Counted from the stretch's first letter, positions 16,604 through 25,928 are shown. The stretch: 64,000 nucleotides of DNA from Paenibacillus_AR sp051594765 (GCF_051594765.1 NZ_JBPPGJ010000011.1:62001-126000), one strand, 5' to 3'. Notes: generated from the sequence alone by a model not told the origin. Program-made: numbers and translations.

Positions 16604-17365
16604 TCAACGATTCGATTGCAGCCGTCCGATCTGCTTCATATACCGGTCAATGGTGCCGTGCAGACTCCGGTCCCGGTGGTAGCGGAACAGATCGTAATAC
16701 GGGTTGGTGTTCACCTCGAGAATCCAGAGCCGGCCGTCCCGGTCCACGGCGAAATCGATGCCCATTCTTCGGCAGTGCTTGTACCTGCGCTGGAAGGTCC
16801 GGGCGGCGGACAGGCCGATACGGGTCATCTCGGACTTGATCCTGCGGATGTCCTGCGGAGCGAAGCCGGCCAGCTGCATAGCCCTCTCATACCCCACCGG
16901 CTTCCCGCCGTGATTGAAGTTCGTTACGGCCCGGTTGCTCTCCGCAATCTTACCCATGATCCCCATAACCAACCATTCGTTGTTCGGCCGCAGAAGCAGC
17001 AGACGGAAGTCAATGGGCTTCCCGCCGATCTGCGCCAGCCGGACTCCCTTCTGGATCAGAAACGGCCGTCTTCCGGCATGCCGGAAGACCACCTCGGGCA
17101 CCTGCTCCGTCTTATAGCTCCGGACTCGCCGCTCCCGCTGGATCAGTACGGATTGCCCTTGTTTGCTGACCTTCAGAATGTTGTTGCCGAACGAACCGAA
17201 GACGGGTTTGACGAAAACCACGTTGTACCGGTTCAGATATTCCCTTAGGCTGCTCCTGCCCAACAGCCTGGTGGGAGGAATATGGCGAGCGACGCTGCGG
17301 TTTGGAACCAGAGCGAGATGCCGCTTCCACTTGTCCCTAACATGCCACACCCTTCTGCTAATCAC
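16604..17365 (-). CDS. YheC/YheD-type ATP-grasp protein (spore-coat associated)
   Basis: 253 residues with ATP-grasp features of the YheC/YheD family: VFVKPVFGSFGNNILKV (ATP-lysine loop), RPFLIQKGV, PIDFRLLLLRP and the Mg-binding end LWILEVNTNPYY. Family members in Bacillus are linked to the endospore coat; the ligated substrate is unknown. The start is taken as GTG 17365, which has GAGGAGG seven bases upstream; ATG 17395 is in frame but would put that ribosome site inside the gene. Confidence 0.85.
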   Translation of the reverse strand: MISRRVWHVRDKWKRHLALVPNRSVARHIPPTRLLGRSSLREYLNRYNVVFVKPVFGSFGNNILKVSKQGQSVLIQRERRVRSYKTEQVPEVVFRHAGRRPFLIQKGVRLAQIGGKPIDFRLLLLRPNNEWLVMGIMGKIAESNRAVTNFNHGGKPVGYERAMQLAGFAPQDIRRIKSEMTRIGLSAARTFQRRYKHCRRMGIDFAVDRDGRLWILEVNTNPYYDLFRYHRDRSLHGTIDRYMKQIGRLQSNR

Positions 17366-17566
17366 GATGCTTCCTCCTCTGTATGCGGGTTCCATCTCTC
17401 ATCCTTATACCTTATGCACCCGCAGAAGAGAGGGGTGGACGAATTGGCATCGTTTCCGCCCCTTTTTAAGGAATGAACAAGATAGTACAATTTTCCATGG
17501 AAATTTTTTTCGATATGTGAGAAAATTATCGCAACATGTCATATTTAATGGATAGGCGGATGCAGA

Positions 17567-19972
17567 ATGGACAGCATGATTACCAACATCATCTTCTTGT
17601 TTATTCCATTTGTTATATTGATTGGATTCGGAATTGAGATTTATGTGAAGAATCCGTCGAATCCCATGAACCGGGATACGATGATCCTCATGCTCTCCTT
17701 GAGCCTGTTCTTCCTGGGCGGGCTGGGCGTGTATGTGCTTCCGTTCGAATACGCCCGGCCGTCTGCTCTCTATGTGAAATATGCAAGCGTCTTCTTCTCC
17801 ATGTCCATCGGACTTGCTTTCTTCAGCCATGTGAGCAGGATCCGGATGAACCGGGCCTTGCTTCGCATCCTCCGGCTTCTGCCGATGGCCGGAGCGGCCG
17901 CCATTTATCTTCGGATGCCCGGCATGACCCTGCTCCTGGAGAACAACGGCGGCTGGCCGGTAGAGCAGTTGGATTCCCGGCTGTGGATTCTGCTGCAGCT
18001 CACCGCGGCGTACAATTTCCTGCTGATGTTTGTCTTTCTTCTGATCGGAAGGAAGCAGAAGCGGTCCACGAAGCGCAGGTTCAAGGAGACCCAGCGACTG
18101 CGGATCATGCTGATCGGCTCGGTATACACGGTAGCATGGGCCCTTCTGACCACTGCCGCAGGATATGCTGCAGAGCCGTATCTGAACGGCCCCTTTCATG
18201 CGGCTCTCCGAAGCGAGCTTCCCGCCTACTGTATTCTGGTCTGGGCTTTAACCGTGCGCTATGCCATGGTGAAATACGACTTCCTTGCCGCTGCAGGCCG
18301 CAAGTTCGAGCTGCTGTTCCGTCTCTCCAACCAAGGAATTGCCCTGGTGAATGCTCAAGGGACTGCCGTGGAGAGCAATGCCGCTCTGCACCGGATTCTG
18401 GGGCTGCCCAACAAAGACGCCGCCGACGGCATCGATCTGGTCCCCTTCCTCCAGACGGAGGAAGCACAGCCGGTGAAACAGCTGTTCGTGGAGCACTTCG
18501 CCACCTTGACGCCGATTCAGACGGAGCTGCAGATTACGAATCTGCTCCGGGAAACGCTGATCCTCCAGCTCGACAGCGATTACATCGAGCTGGACGAGGA
18601 AATGCTGTGCTACCTGGTTGTCCGGGATATTACCGAGAAGAAGCACACGGAGAACAAGCTGCGGAAGCTGGCGTACCAGGACAGTCTGACAGGACTGGGC
18701 AACCGCGCCTTCTTCTTCGAGAGCATGCCGCCTCTCTTGGACGGGGCCGGGTCCGGCGGACACCTCTTGGCCCTTATGATGGCCGATCTGGATCAGTTCA
18801 AGCTGATCAATGATACCCTGGGCCATAGTGCAGGGGACCAAGTTCTGCAGCATGTGGCCCGGCAGATCGGTCGGGCACTGCCTGAGCAGGCCCTTGTAGT
18901 CCGTCTGGGAGGCGACGAGTTCGCCGTCTGTATCGGACTGAATGAGGAGGCAGAAGCGTTCCAGCATGCGGAACGGGTTATGGACGCCCTGCAGACTCCC
19001 CTAGAGCTGTTCGGCAAAATCTACACCGTCTCCGGCAGCATCGGCATCAGCTTTTATCCCGAAGACGGCTCTGCTCCGGAGGAGCTTCTCCGCAACGCCG
19101 ATTCCGCCATGTACGTGGCCAAGCAATCCGGACGCAGCCGCTATTACCGGTACACCCCCAGCCTGAAGGCGTTGGCCGAACGCCATCTCTCCCTCTTCAA
19201 CGGGCTCGGTCGGGCTCTGGAGAACGAGGAGTTTCTGCTGCATTATCAGCCGCAGATCGATATTGCCGCCCGCCGCATCGTCGGTGTGGAGGCATTGATC
19301 CGCTGGGACTCGCCGGAGCTGGGGCGCGTGTCCCCGGACCAGTTCATTCCCTTGGCGGAGGAGACCGGGGCCATCCTGGGCATCGGTGATTGGGTGCTGC
19401 GTCAGGCCCTCGGACAAGCGAGACTGTGGCATGCAGCCGGGTATACCGGTTTGACTGTTTCCGTCAATCTATCTGCCAACCAGCTGCAGAATCCCCATTT
19501 TGCGGGCCGCGTGGCGGAGCTGATCCGGGATGCAGGCGTTCCCGCCTCCATGCTGTGTCTCGAAATAACGGAGAGTGCGGCCATCACCAATGTGGACAAG
19601 TCCCTCTCCATCTGCAGGGAGCTGACGGAGCTAGGCGTGTCGCTGGCCATTGACGATTTCGGCATCGGGTATTCCTCTCTTAGCATGATGAATCGGTTCC
19701 CGTTCCGCTACATCAAGATCGACCGCTCCCTTATCCAGAATATCGTGGCGGATACCCGGGACGCTGACGTGGCGCTGACCATCATCGAGCTGGCCAGCCG
19801 GCTGAAGATGATCGTCATTGCCGAAGGTGTCGAGACCCCGGAACAGCTCTCGCTGCTGCAGGACTTCGGCTGCCAGGAGGCACAAGGGTATCTGATCGGC
19901 CGCCCCGTGGAGGCCGACCAGGTCACGGCCCTGCTCCGTCAAGATACGCCGACCCTCCCCCCTGCGGCATAA
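17567..19972 (+). CDS. GGDEF-EAL c-di-GMP enzyme with 7-TM and PAS sensor
   Basis: 801 residues. Seven hydrophobic helices fill residues 1-240 (7TM sensor as in some histidine kinases), followed by a PAS-like domain (about 245-360). The GGDEF motif is intact (LGGDEF, about 447-451), with no RxxD inhibitory site five residues before it. The EAL domain is intact (VEALIRW, about 573; DDFGIGYSS; KIDRSLI). Both synthesis and breakdown of c-di-GMP at the membrane are possible. It lies tail-to-tail with the Sia-like operon, across a shared terminator. The ribosome site is weak. Confidence 0.92.
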   Translation: MDSMITNIIFLFIPFVILIGFGIEIYVKNPSNPMNRDTMILMLSLSLFFLGGLGVYVLPFEYARPSALYVKYASVFFSMSIGLAFFSHVSRIRMNRALLRILRLLPMAGAAAIYLRMPGMTLLLENNGGWPVEQLDSRLWILLQLTAAYNFLLMFVFLLIGRKQKRSTKRRFKETQRLRIMLIGSVYTVAWALLTTAAGYAAEPYLNGPFHAALRSELPAYCILVWALTVRYAMVKYDFLAAAGRKFELLFRLSNQGIALVNAQGTAVESNAALHRILGLPNKDAADGIDLVPFLQTEEAQPVKQLFVEHFATLTPIQTELQITNLLRETLILQLDSDYIELDEEMLCYLVVRDITEKKHTENKLRKLAYQDSLTGLGNRAFFFESMPPLLDGAGSGGHLLALMMADLDQFKLINDTLGHSAGDQVLQHVARQIGRALPEQALVVRLGGDEFAVCIGLNEEAEAFQHAERVMDALQTPLELFGKIYTVSGSIGISFYPEDGSAPEELLRNADSAMYVAKQSGRSRYYRYTPSLKALAERHLSLFNGLGRALENEEFLLHYQPQIDIAARRIVGVEALIRWDSPELGRVSPDQFIPLAEETGAILGIGDWVLRQALGQARLWHAAGYTGLTVSVNLSANQLQNPHFAGRVAELIRDAGVPASMLCLEITESAAITNVDKSLSICRELTELGVSLAIDDFGIGYSSLSMMNRFPFRYIKIDRSLIQNIVADTRDADVALTIIELASRLKMIVIAEGVETPEQLSLLQDFGCQEAQGYLIGRPVEADQVTALLRQDTPTLPPAA

Positions 19973-19980
19973 ACCATGAA

Positions 19981-20009
19981 GAAGCGCCGGGCAGCAAGCC
20001 CGGCGCTTC
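19981..20009. terminator. Bidirectional terminator between GGDEF-EAL and SiaA-like genes
   Basis: GAAGCGCCGGGC (19981-19992) and GCCCGGCGCTTC (19998-20009) form a perfect 12-bp stem with a five-base loop. T-runs are short. Confidence 0.75.
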
Positions 20010-20012
20010 TCT

Positions 20013-21887
20013 CTACAGCTCTTGATCTCTACGCGACGGCCGGAAGGCCAGCCACGTCATGTCGTCCCGCTGGGGCGTATAGCCGCGGAACTCCTCCAGC
20101 TCCTGGCGGAGGCGCTCCTTCACCTCGGCCAGAGGTCCGCCGCCGTTTTGCTCCAGCCATTCGATGAACCGGCTCTTGCCGTAGGAGTTGCCCTTGGCTC
20201 CGCCATTCTGGTCGAAGAGCCCGTCCGTCACCAGGTGCAGCTCCGCGTCCGAGCCGGACGGCTGCGGCACCTCCTGGCTGCGAAACTCGAAGTCCATCGG
20301 AGTCCGGGTGTAGCCGACGCTGCGCTTCTCCCCATCAAGCACCGTAACGCCAGACTCCGTCCGGACATACAAGCTGCAGCCCGCTCCGGCGAAGACCACC
20401 CGGCCGTCTGCCCCGATGTAGCAGAGGCCCAGGTCCAGCCCGTCATCGGTCCGCCCGCCCCGCTCTTCCTGCCGGAGTGTGGTCTTCAGCATGGTGTTCA
20501 AGAGCCCGATGATCTCACCGGGAGACAGCTGCCGCTGGCGCTCGATGATCCGGTCCAGCATGGAGACGGACAGCATGGTCATGAAGGCGCCCGGCACCCC
20601 ATGGCCCGTACAATCTCCGACGGCGACCAAGCAGCCGTCCCGGTAGGGCCGTACCCAGTAGAAATCGCCGCCGACCACGTCCTTCGGCTTCCAGATCACC
20701 GCCGCCTCGCCTACGAAGCCGTGCAGCTGCTCCTCCGAAGGCTGGATCGTCTCCTGGATCCGGTGGGCATAGCTGATCCCGTCCATGATCTCTTCATTGC
20801 GCAGCGCCAGCTCCCGGGTCCGCTCGGACACCACCTGCTCCAGCTCCCGGTTCAACTCCAGCGCCCGCTTGTAGGGATTGGCCAGCCGGCGCGAGGTGAA
20901 GTAGAACATCACGATCACCGAGATGACGGTGATGATGACGGCCAGAATGGTATTGTTCTTAATGGTCTCCAGGAACGAAACCGTCTCGTTGCGCTCGATC
21001 AGCACCAGCAAGCGAAGATCCGTGGACTTCAGAGGGAAGCTGATCAGATCCGTCAGATTCCCCCGCTGGTTGCGGATCTCCATGATGGCGGAGGGGCCGC
21101 CGTAGCTGGCCTCCACCTTCCTCTTCACTTCTTCCGGAACAAAGTCGGTCAGGTTCCGTCCGTTATGCTCCGTCTGGTCCGACAGGAGCACCTGTCCGGA
21201 ACGGTCCACCAGCCATACGTTGCTGCCCGGTCCGTACTTATAAGTCTGGAACTCCTTGGACAGCTCCTGCAGGTTCATGCCGACCCCGGCCACGCCTTCG
21301 GGCTTATCCGGATTCCCCATCAAGGCGTTGATGAACGCGAACGTGTCCTTCCGGACCTCGTTGTAGTCCACATCCACGAAGACCTTGGTCTTGGACTTCA
21401 TGGCGTTGAAGAACCAGACATCGTCCGGGTCCGATTCGGACACCGTCTCGATGATGGCTCCGGACTCGGACCAATACTGCCGGGTGGTGCCGCTGACGAT
21501 GAAGGAGCTGCTGTAGTCGAAGCCGGCCTTCAGGTAGTGCAGGCGCTCCACCGCGTAAGCGGTCAGCTCCGGGTCCTTCTCCCCGCCGGCCACCCATTGG
21601 CGAAGCAGGGTATCGTCCGATAAGATGACGGCCGTCTCCTGAGCCCGCTCCAGCCGGCCGTCTACCTGCCCTGCGATGGACTGGGCTATGGTGCCCAGCT
21701 CCTGCCTCTTCAGCTTATCGACCACGCCGTCCCGAGTGAACCAGTAGCCGAAGAAGCCGGTCATGATCATGGAGAGAACCATAAGAATGCTGGCCAGTAT
21801 CATGACCTTATAGACGCTCCGGTCGTAGCCGTACAAGGGCTTGTCCGGTTTGCGGTCCGGCCCGGCACCTTTTTCTGTTCCGCCCAT
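20013..21887 (-). CDS. SiaA-like membrane PP2C/SpoIIE phosphatase
   Basis: 624 residues. One helix near 25-47, a large extracytoplasmic Cache-like sensor domain (about 50-320), a second helix (about 325-345), a coiled linker, then a PP2C/SpoIIE catalytic domain (about 395-620) with metal-binding motifs VVGGDFYW, GDCTGHGVPG and QRDDMTWLAF. It should dephosphorylate the SiaC-like protein encoded immediately upstream, as SiaA does in Pseudomonas. ATG 21887 has GGAG upstream and lies two bases past the stop of the SiaC-like gene, suggesting translational coupling. Last gene of the operon. Confidence 0.88.
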   Translation of the reverse strand: MGGTEKGAGPDRKPDKPLYGYDRSVYKVMILASILMVLSMIMTGFFGYWFTRDGVVDKLKRQELGTIAQSIAGQVDGRLERAQETAVILSDDTLLRQWVAGGEKDPELTAYAVERLHYLKAGFDYSSSFIVSGTTRQYWSESGAIIETVSESDPDDVWFFNAMKSKTKVFVDVDYNEVRKDTFAFINALMGNPDKPEGVAGVGMNLQELSKEFQTYKYGPGSNVWLVDRSGQVLLSDQTEHNGRNLTDFVPEEVKRKVEASYGGPSAIMEIRNQRGNLTDLISFPLKSTDLRLLVLIERNETVSFLETIKNNTILAVIITVISVIVMFYFTSRRLANPYKRALELNRELEQVVSERTRELALRNEEIMDGISYAHRIQETIQPSEEQLHGFVGEAAVIWKPKDVVGGDFYWVRPYRDGCLVAVGDCTGHGVPGAFMTMLSVSMLDRIIERQRQLSPGEIIGLLNTMLKTTLRQEERGGRTDDGLDLGLCYIGADGRVVFAGAGCSLYVRTESGVTVLDGEKRSVGYTRTPMDFEFRSQEVPQPSGSDAELHLVTDGLFDQNGGAKGNSYGKSRFIEWLEQNGGGPLAEVKERLRQELEEFRGYTPQRDDMTWLAFRPSRRDQEL

Positions 21888-21889
21888 AC

Positions 21890-22276
21890 CTACTCCGCCG
21901 CCTTCGGAATGATGCGGAAGGGCAGGCTCAAGTCCTCCTTGAACTCCTCCGCGCATTCCAGCTCATTCTCGTTCTCCGGGTCATAGTACCAGTTCAGGGC
22001 CACCCTTTTTCCCTCCGAATGAGCCTCGTCGAACTTCTCCAGCATCATCATGATGCACTTGGTGCTGCTGGTATTGATATAGGGGAGCTGCATCTCGATG
22101 GTAAGGGCCTGATCCTCCAGCTGCTTCAGACACTCATCCACCCACCCGAAAATCGGTTCGTAGAACTTAAACGCATTCTCCGGGTAGGATTGCCCCAGGA
22201 AACGCAGGATGTTGGACTCCGGTTCAAACCAGACCTCAGGGGTACTCTTGGTTGCCGTCAGATGTAATGGCTTCAT
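21890..22276 (-). CDS. SiaC-like regulatory phosphoprotein (DUF1987)
   Basis: 128 residues of the DUF1987/SiaC family. The conserved YINTSSTK motif contains the phospho-acceptor threonine (Thr69 here by analogy with Thr68 of Pseudomonas SiaC). In that system unphosphorylated SiaC activates a diguanylate cyclase. AAAGGAG precedes ATG 22276. The gene sits between the SiaB-like kinase (15 bases) and the SiaA-like phosphatase (2 bases), the expected writer and eraser. Confidence 0.88.
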   Translation of the reverse strand: MKPLHLTATKSTPEVWFEPESNILRFLGQSYPENAFKFYEPIFGWVDECLKQLEDQALTIEMQLPYINTSSTKCIMMMLEKFDEAHSEGKRVALNWYYDPENENELECAEEFKEDLSLPFRIIPKAAE

Positions 22277-22291
22277 GGCTTCTCCTTTCAT

Positions 22292-22837
22292 CTATATCAC
22301 AGCCTTCAAGCTAAAGAAGGACAAAGCGCCCTCCAGGGGGGTTACGGTATACTCAAGAGGCTTGGATGCTTTTCGTGCCATCTCGATCATGCCCAAGCCG
22401 GCGCTTGTCTCCCCAGGCTGTTCCGACATGATCGCTTCCTTGTACAGCTTCTTCAGCTCCGCCTTGTCCATGCCGGCCATCCGGTCGATCCGCTCCAGAA
22501 GCTGGGGCAGATCCTCATTTTCCACCATGTTGCCCGAACAGATGTAATAGCCGTCCTCCGCCCTGCCGATGGTCACGATGCTGGAGTTGCCAATGGCTTC
22601 ATAGTTCGGGCTGCCGAGCTTGGCACTGACGTAATTCTTGATGTTCTGCGTCTGCTCGATATAGATGGCGAACACGTTGTATACCTCGCTCTTGGGACGC
22701 TCCTCCGTCTCCAGGTATTTCTTGACGGCTTCGCCGTATTCCTCAATCAAGCCTTGGGACAGTCTGCCCGAGAAGCTGATCAGGATGCCGTTATCCCGCA
22801 GGAATTTCTGCACTTCATATAGCCGGTTACCAAGCAC
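22292..22837 (-). CDS. SiaB-like protein kinase
   Basis: About 181 residues resembling the SiaB family, a GHKL-like kinase that phosphorylates SiaC. Seen in the sequence: ILISFSGRLSQGLIEEYGEAV near the N-terminus and the C-terminal SAGLGMIEMARKASKPLEY, comparable to the G-box region. GTG 22837 follows the purine tract AAAGGGGGAAGG by a proper distance and starts 11 bases after the stop of the histidine kinase gene. ATG 22870 is in frame but would overlap that gene by 20 bases. Confidence 0.82.
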   Translation of the reverse strand: MLGNRLYEVQKFLRDNGILISFSGRLSQGLIEEYGEAVKKYLETEERPKSEVYNVFAIYIEQTQNIKNYVSAKLGSPNYEAIGNSSIVTIGRAEDGYYICSGNMVENEDLPQLLERIDRMAGMDKAELKKLYKEAIMSEQPGETSAGLGMIEMARKASKPLEYTVTPLEGALSFFSLKAVI

Positions 22838-22850
22838 AACCCTTCCCCCT

Positions 22851-23879
22851 TTATAGGATCTTATCATCACCGATCATCTGAACCGGCAATGTGAAATAAA
22901 AGACGCTCCCTCTGCTCCACCTGCTGTCAGCTCCGATGGCTCCTCCGTGGCGGGCCATGATCTCCTTGGCGATGGCCAGTCCCAGCCCGCTCCCCTCGAT
23001 ATCGGCCGCTTTGGGAAACGTACCCCGGTAGAAGCGCTCGAATACATGGGGCAGCTCCTCCTTCGGGATCCCCATTCCCGTGTCCTCTACCTCTACCACC
23101 AGGGCCGCCCCCGGAAGTGATGCTCCCTCCGGGAGACTTCTCTCCCAGCGGCCAGGGTCGGGCGGGCTCTCCAGCAGGAAGCGGATCTGCACCGTGCCTC
23201 CCGGAGGAGTGAACTTCAAGGCGTTGCCCACCAGATTGTTCATCACCTGCTCGATCCGGATCAGGTCGGCCTTGACGATGGCGGTCTGCCCCTCCGGAGC
23301 CGGGGTGCTTAACGGATGGACGTCCAGCCGGACGTTCTTCTTCTCCGCTTCCTGCAGGCCGAACCGGGACAGCGGCTCCACCACATCCTCCAGGAGAAGG
23401 TCCCGAAGCTGCATGCCCATCCGGCTGCCCTTCAGCCGGGCCATCTCGAACAGGTCTTCGATGAGCTGGTTCATGATCAGCACCTTGTCGTACATCGTCT
23501 GCAGGTAATGCCGGTCCAGAGGAACGATACCGTCCAGGAGGGCCTTCACATAGCCCTGAAGCGCAGTCATCGGCGTCCCCAGCTCATGGGCGATGTCTGA
23601 GATGACGTCCCGCCGCAGCTGCTCCATCTCCTTCAAGCTCTCGTTGGCCACACGGATCTCATGCTCCCGCTCGATCAGGGTGCGCCCTTGAATGTCACTG
23701 ATCCGGGACAGCTTCATCGAGGTGCGCAGCAGCTTGCCGTATTGCTCCACCAGCTTCCGGTAGGGCTCCTCCAGCTGCGATCCCGTCACATCCGGCATCT
23801 CCAGCCGCTTTCGGGCCTCCTTCAGAGCCTCCAGCTCATCCTGAAACAGCTGCCTGCTCTCCAATCGGCTGTCGCTCAC
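22851..23879 (-). CDS. Soluble (orphan) sensor histidine kinase
   Basis: 342 residues, no membrane helix. A long coiled-coil N-terminus (1-90) leads to HisKA (phospho-His98 in SDIAHELGTPMTAL; the usual Arg of HELRTP is Gly) and an HATPase domain (N-box IEQVMNNLVGNALKF, G1 VEDTGMGIP, F-box VFERFYR, G2 GSGLGLAIAKEI). GTG 23879 has GGGGAGAGG upstream. It heads an operon with SiaB-, SiaC- and SiaA-like genes, and no response regulator is adjacent. It may feed a second signal into the Sia-like switch. Confidence 0.88.
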   Translation of the reverse strand: MSDSRLESRQLFQDELEALKEARKRLEMPDVTGSQLEEPYRKLVEQYGKLLRTSMKLSRISDIQGRTLIEREHEIRVANESLKEMEQLRRDVISDIAHELGTPMTALQGYVKALLDGIVPLDRHYLQTMYDKVLIMNQLIEDLFEMARLKGSRMGMQLRDLLLEDVVEPLSRFGLQEAEKKNVRLDVHPLSTPAPEGQTAIVKADLIRIEQVMNNLVGNALKFTPPGGTVQIRFLLESPPDPGRWERSLPEGASLPGAALVVEVEDTGMGIPKEELPHVFERFYRGTFPKAADIEGSGLGLAIAKEIMARHGGAIGADSRWSRGSVFYFTLPVQMIGDDKIL

Positions 23880-23966
23880 TAGCCTCTCCCCCTTTCTTAC
23901 GCTCTAACGTCACATTATCTGACAACCATCTTCTTATTATAGGTCATAACCCTTCGTTGAAGCGAC

Positions 23967-24006
23967 AAAAAAAAGCCGAAAGCCCGTCAAGATCGGCTTT
24001 CGGCTT
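23967..24006 (-). terminator. Intrinsic terminator of the Gfo/Idh/MocA operon
   Basis: On the minus strand AAGCCGAAAGCC/GGCTTTCGGCTT (24006-23995/23984-23973) is followed by eight T. Confidence 0.9.
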
Positions 24007-24026
24007 CATTCGTTTATCCTGTTCGG

Positions 24027-25052
24027 CTAATCCAATTTAACGGTGCGGCCGGAGGCTTGGGATTCGAAGGCGCCCAGAATGACCTTCAGGGACTTCAACC
24101 CCTCCTCGCCGGTGATGAGAGGTTTCTTGCCGTTCACGATGCAATCGACGAAGGCATCGATGACGAAGCTGTTCACCTGCTTCGCATTGGTGGCGATAGC
24201 GCCCACTTTGTACTTCTCAACCGTGCCGTCGCGCAGCTCCACGATCACCTGATCGTCCGGGTGGGTGCCGACCTTCAGAACGCCGTTCTCACACCAGAAG
24301 ATGCTGCTATTGTCTTCCCCTCTGTAGTAGGTCCAGCTCCCGACCAGCGTGCCGATGGCGCCGCTTCGCATCCGCAGGATGCAGGTGGCGTTGTCGTCCA
24401 CCTCGGTGCCTTCCTTATGCAGCGTACCGATGAACGCCGATACCTCCGACACCTCGTCGGACAGCAGATGGCGGATCAAGTCGGACTTATGCACACCCAG
24501 GTCGCCCATGGCGCCCATGACCGCTTCCGGCTGGCGGAAGAACCAGCTGCCCTTGCCGTCCACGCTCCAGTTCTCAGGACCGCCGTGACCGAAGGCGGTG
24601 CGGAAGGTCAGCACCCTGCCCAGCCTGCCGGAGTCGAGAATTTCCTTGGCCTTCCGGTGGGGCGGCATGTACCTCTGGTTGTGGGCGACCATCAAGATCA
24701 CGCCGTTGGCCTGAGCCGCCCCGATCATGGCCTGCCCTTCCTCCTCGGTAACGGCCATCGGCTTCTCTACGAGAACGTGAGCCCCGGCCTTCGCCGCAGC
24801 GATAGCCACGGGGGCATGCAGATAGTTCGGCGTACAGACGCTGACGGCGTCCACCTTTTCCTGCTTCAGCATCTCCTCGTAATCGGCATAGGCTCGGGCG
24901 CCATACTTCTCGGCGTAGAACTCGGCACGCTCCAGCACCGGATCCACGAAGGCGACCAGCTCCACATGGGCGTTATCCGCATACTCCGGAATGTGGCGGT
25001 GCTTGGAGATGGACCCGCATCCGACAACGGCGACTTTGATCAATTTCGACAT
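24027..25052 (-). CDS. Gfo/Idh/MocA family oxidoreductase
   Basis: 341 residues. N-terminal Rossmann domain (VAVVGCGSISKHRHIPEY), the conserved EKP motif (HVLVEKPMAVTEEEG) and the substrate-domain signature GDLGVHKSDLIRHLL fit NAD(P)-dependent sugar or inositol dehydrogenases. ATG 25052 has AGGGAG upstream. Second gene of an operon with a sugar-phosphate-isomerase-like gene 62 bases upstream; together they suggest catabolism of an unusual sugar or polyol. A divergent AraC regulator probably controls the unit. Confidence 0.9.
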   Translation of the reverse strand: MSKLIKVAVVGCGSISKHRHIPEYADNAHVELVAFVDPVLERAEFYAEKYGARAYADYEEMLKQEKVDAVSVCTPNYLHAPVAIAAAKAGAHVLVEKPMAVTEEEGQAMIGAAQANGVILMVAHNQRYMPPHRKAKEILDSGRLGRVLTFRTAFGHGGPENWSVDGKGSWFFRQPEAVMGAMGDLGVHKSDLIRHLLSDEVSEVSAFIGTLHKEGTEVDDNATCILRMRSGAIGTLVGSWTYYRGEDNSSIFWCENGVLKVGTHPDDQVIVELRDGTVEKYKVGAIATNAKQVNSFVIDAFVDCIVNGKKPLITGEEGLKSLKVILGAFESQASGRTVKLD

Positions 25053-25114
25053 GTTCGTTTCGCTCCCTAAGGTTCCATTATGGTTGTTCCTGCCTCTGGC
25101 GGCTTCAGGACCGG

Positions 25115-25891
25115 TCAGATGGATTGCAGATAGTGGCTCTTCAGCCAGACCAGACTGGTCTCGACGCAGGCAAGCGGCGGATTCTCGCAGCGGTCCTGCT
25201 CCACGATGATCCACTCAGCTCCCGCGTCAGAGGCGGCGCGGAGGATGTCCTCCAGCGGAAGTACGCCCCGGCCCAGCTCCAGCGTGTTGATCTGACCCTC
25301 CGGCGTCGTGCCGTTATAATCCTTCAGATGGACCAGCGGCAGCCGTCCCGCGTAACGGGCCATATACCCGAGGGTGTCCTGTCCGGCATACTGCACCCAC
25401 CCGGCATCCATCTCCACCTGAACGGCATCCGCCGGGGTGGCTTGGTACATAGCGTCGAAGACGAATTCCCCGTCCACCTTATGCTCGAATTCGAAGGCAT
25501 GGTTATGGTAGCAGAAAACAAGCCTTTCCTTGGCGCAAGCCTGGCCCGCCTCCGCGAAGAGGGCGAACAGCTCCTTCCAGGACACTTCCGACTGGAAGTC
25601 CTGAATGTTCAGCCAGGGGCAGATCAAGTATTTGGCACCGATGCCCTTCAGGTAAGCGATTTCAGCCTGCAGATCGCTCTTGATCGCAGCCAAGCTTACG
25701 TGGGCCCCTACCGCCTTCAGATTCAGCTCCAGCAGAAGCGCCTTCAAGGCTTCCGCCGGCATGCCGCCGTAGCCTGCGAATTCCACTCCTTCATAGCCCA
25801 TAGCCGCAACCCTGCGCAGGGTTCCCTCGAAGTCTTCCGCCATCGCATCGCGAAGCGTATACAGCTGAAGCGCGATTCCCATTCTCCGCAT
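25115..25891 (-). CDS. Sugar phosphate isomerase/epimerase (TIM barrel)
   Basis: 258 residues of the xylose-isomerase-like TIM-barrel family (IALQLYTLRDAM, GYEGVEFAGY, CYHNHAFEFE, VEMDAGWVQYAG, LVHLKDYNG, WIIVEQD). Metal ligands are the Glu, Asp and His of HNHAFEFE, EMDAGW and HLKDYN. Likely an isomerase, epimerase or dehydratase for a keto-sugar or inositol derivative. ATG 25891 is preferred over ATG 25897 because GGAGGGG is only about two bases from the latter. First gene of the operon. Confidence 0.87.
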   Translation of the reverse strand: MRRMGIALQLYTLRDAMAEDFEGTLRRVAAMGYEGVEFAGYGGMPAEALKALLLELNLKAVGAHVSLAAIKSDLQAEIAYLKGIGAKYLICPWLNIQDFQSEVSWKELFALFAEAGQACAKERLVFCYHNHAFEFEHKVDGEFVFDAMYQATPADAVQVEMDAGWVQYAGQDTLGYMARYAGRLPLVHLKDYNGTTPEGQINTLELGRGVLPLEDILRAASDAGAEWIIVEQDRCENPPLACVETSLVWLKSHYLQSI

Positions 25892-25928
25892 GTTCATACC
25901 CCTCCATCTTCATCGTTCCCGTTGTTCC

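Noticed and set aside
17500..17520. Sigma-D (flagellar) promoter before the GGDEF-EAL gene
   Set aside because: TTCGATAT resembles the -10, but no TAAA-type -35 stands at the right distance.
20022..21623. 533-codon frame antisense to the SiaA-like gene
   Set aside because: Shadow frame; the minus-strand protein has clear Cache and PP2C motifs.
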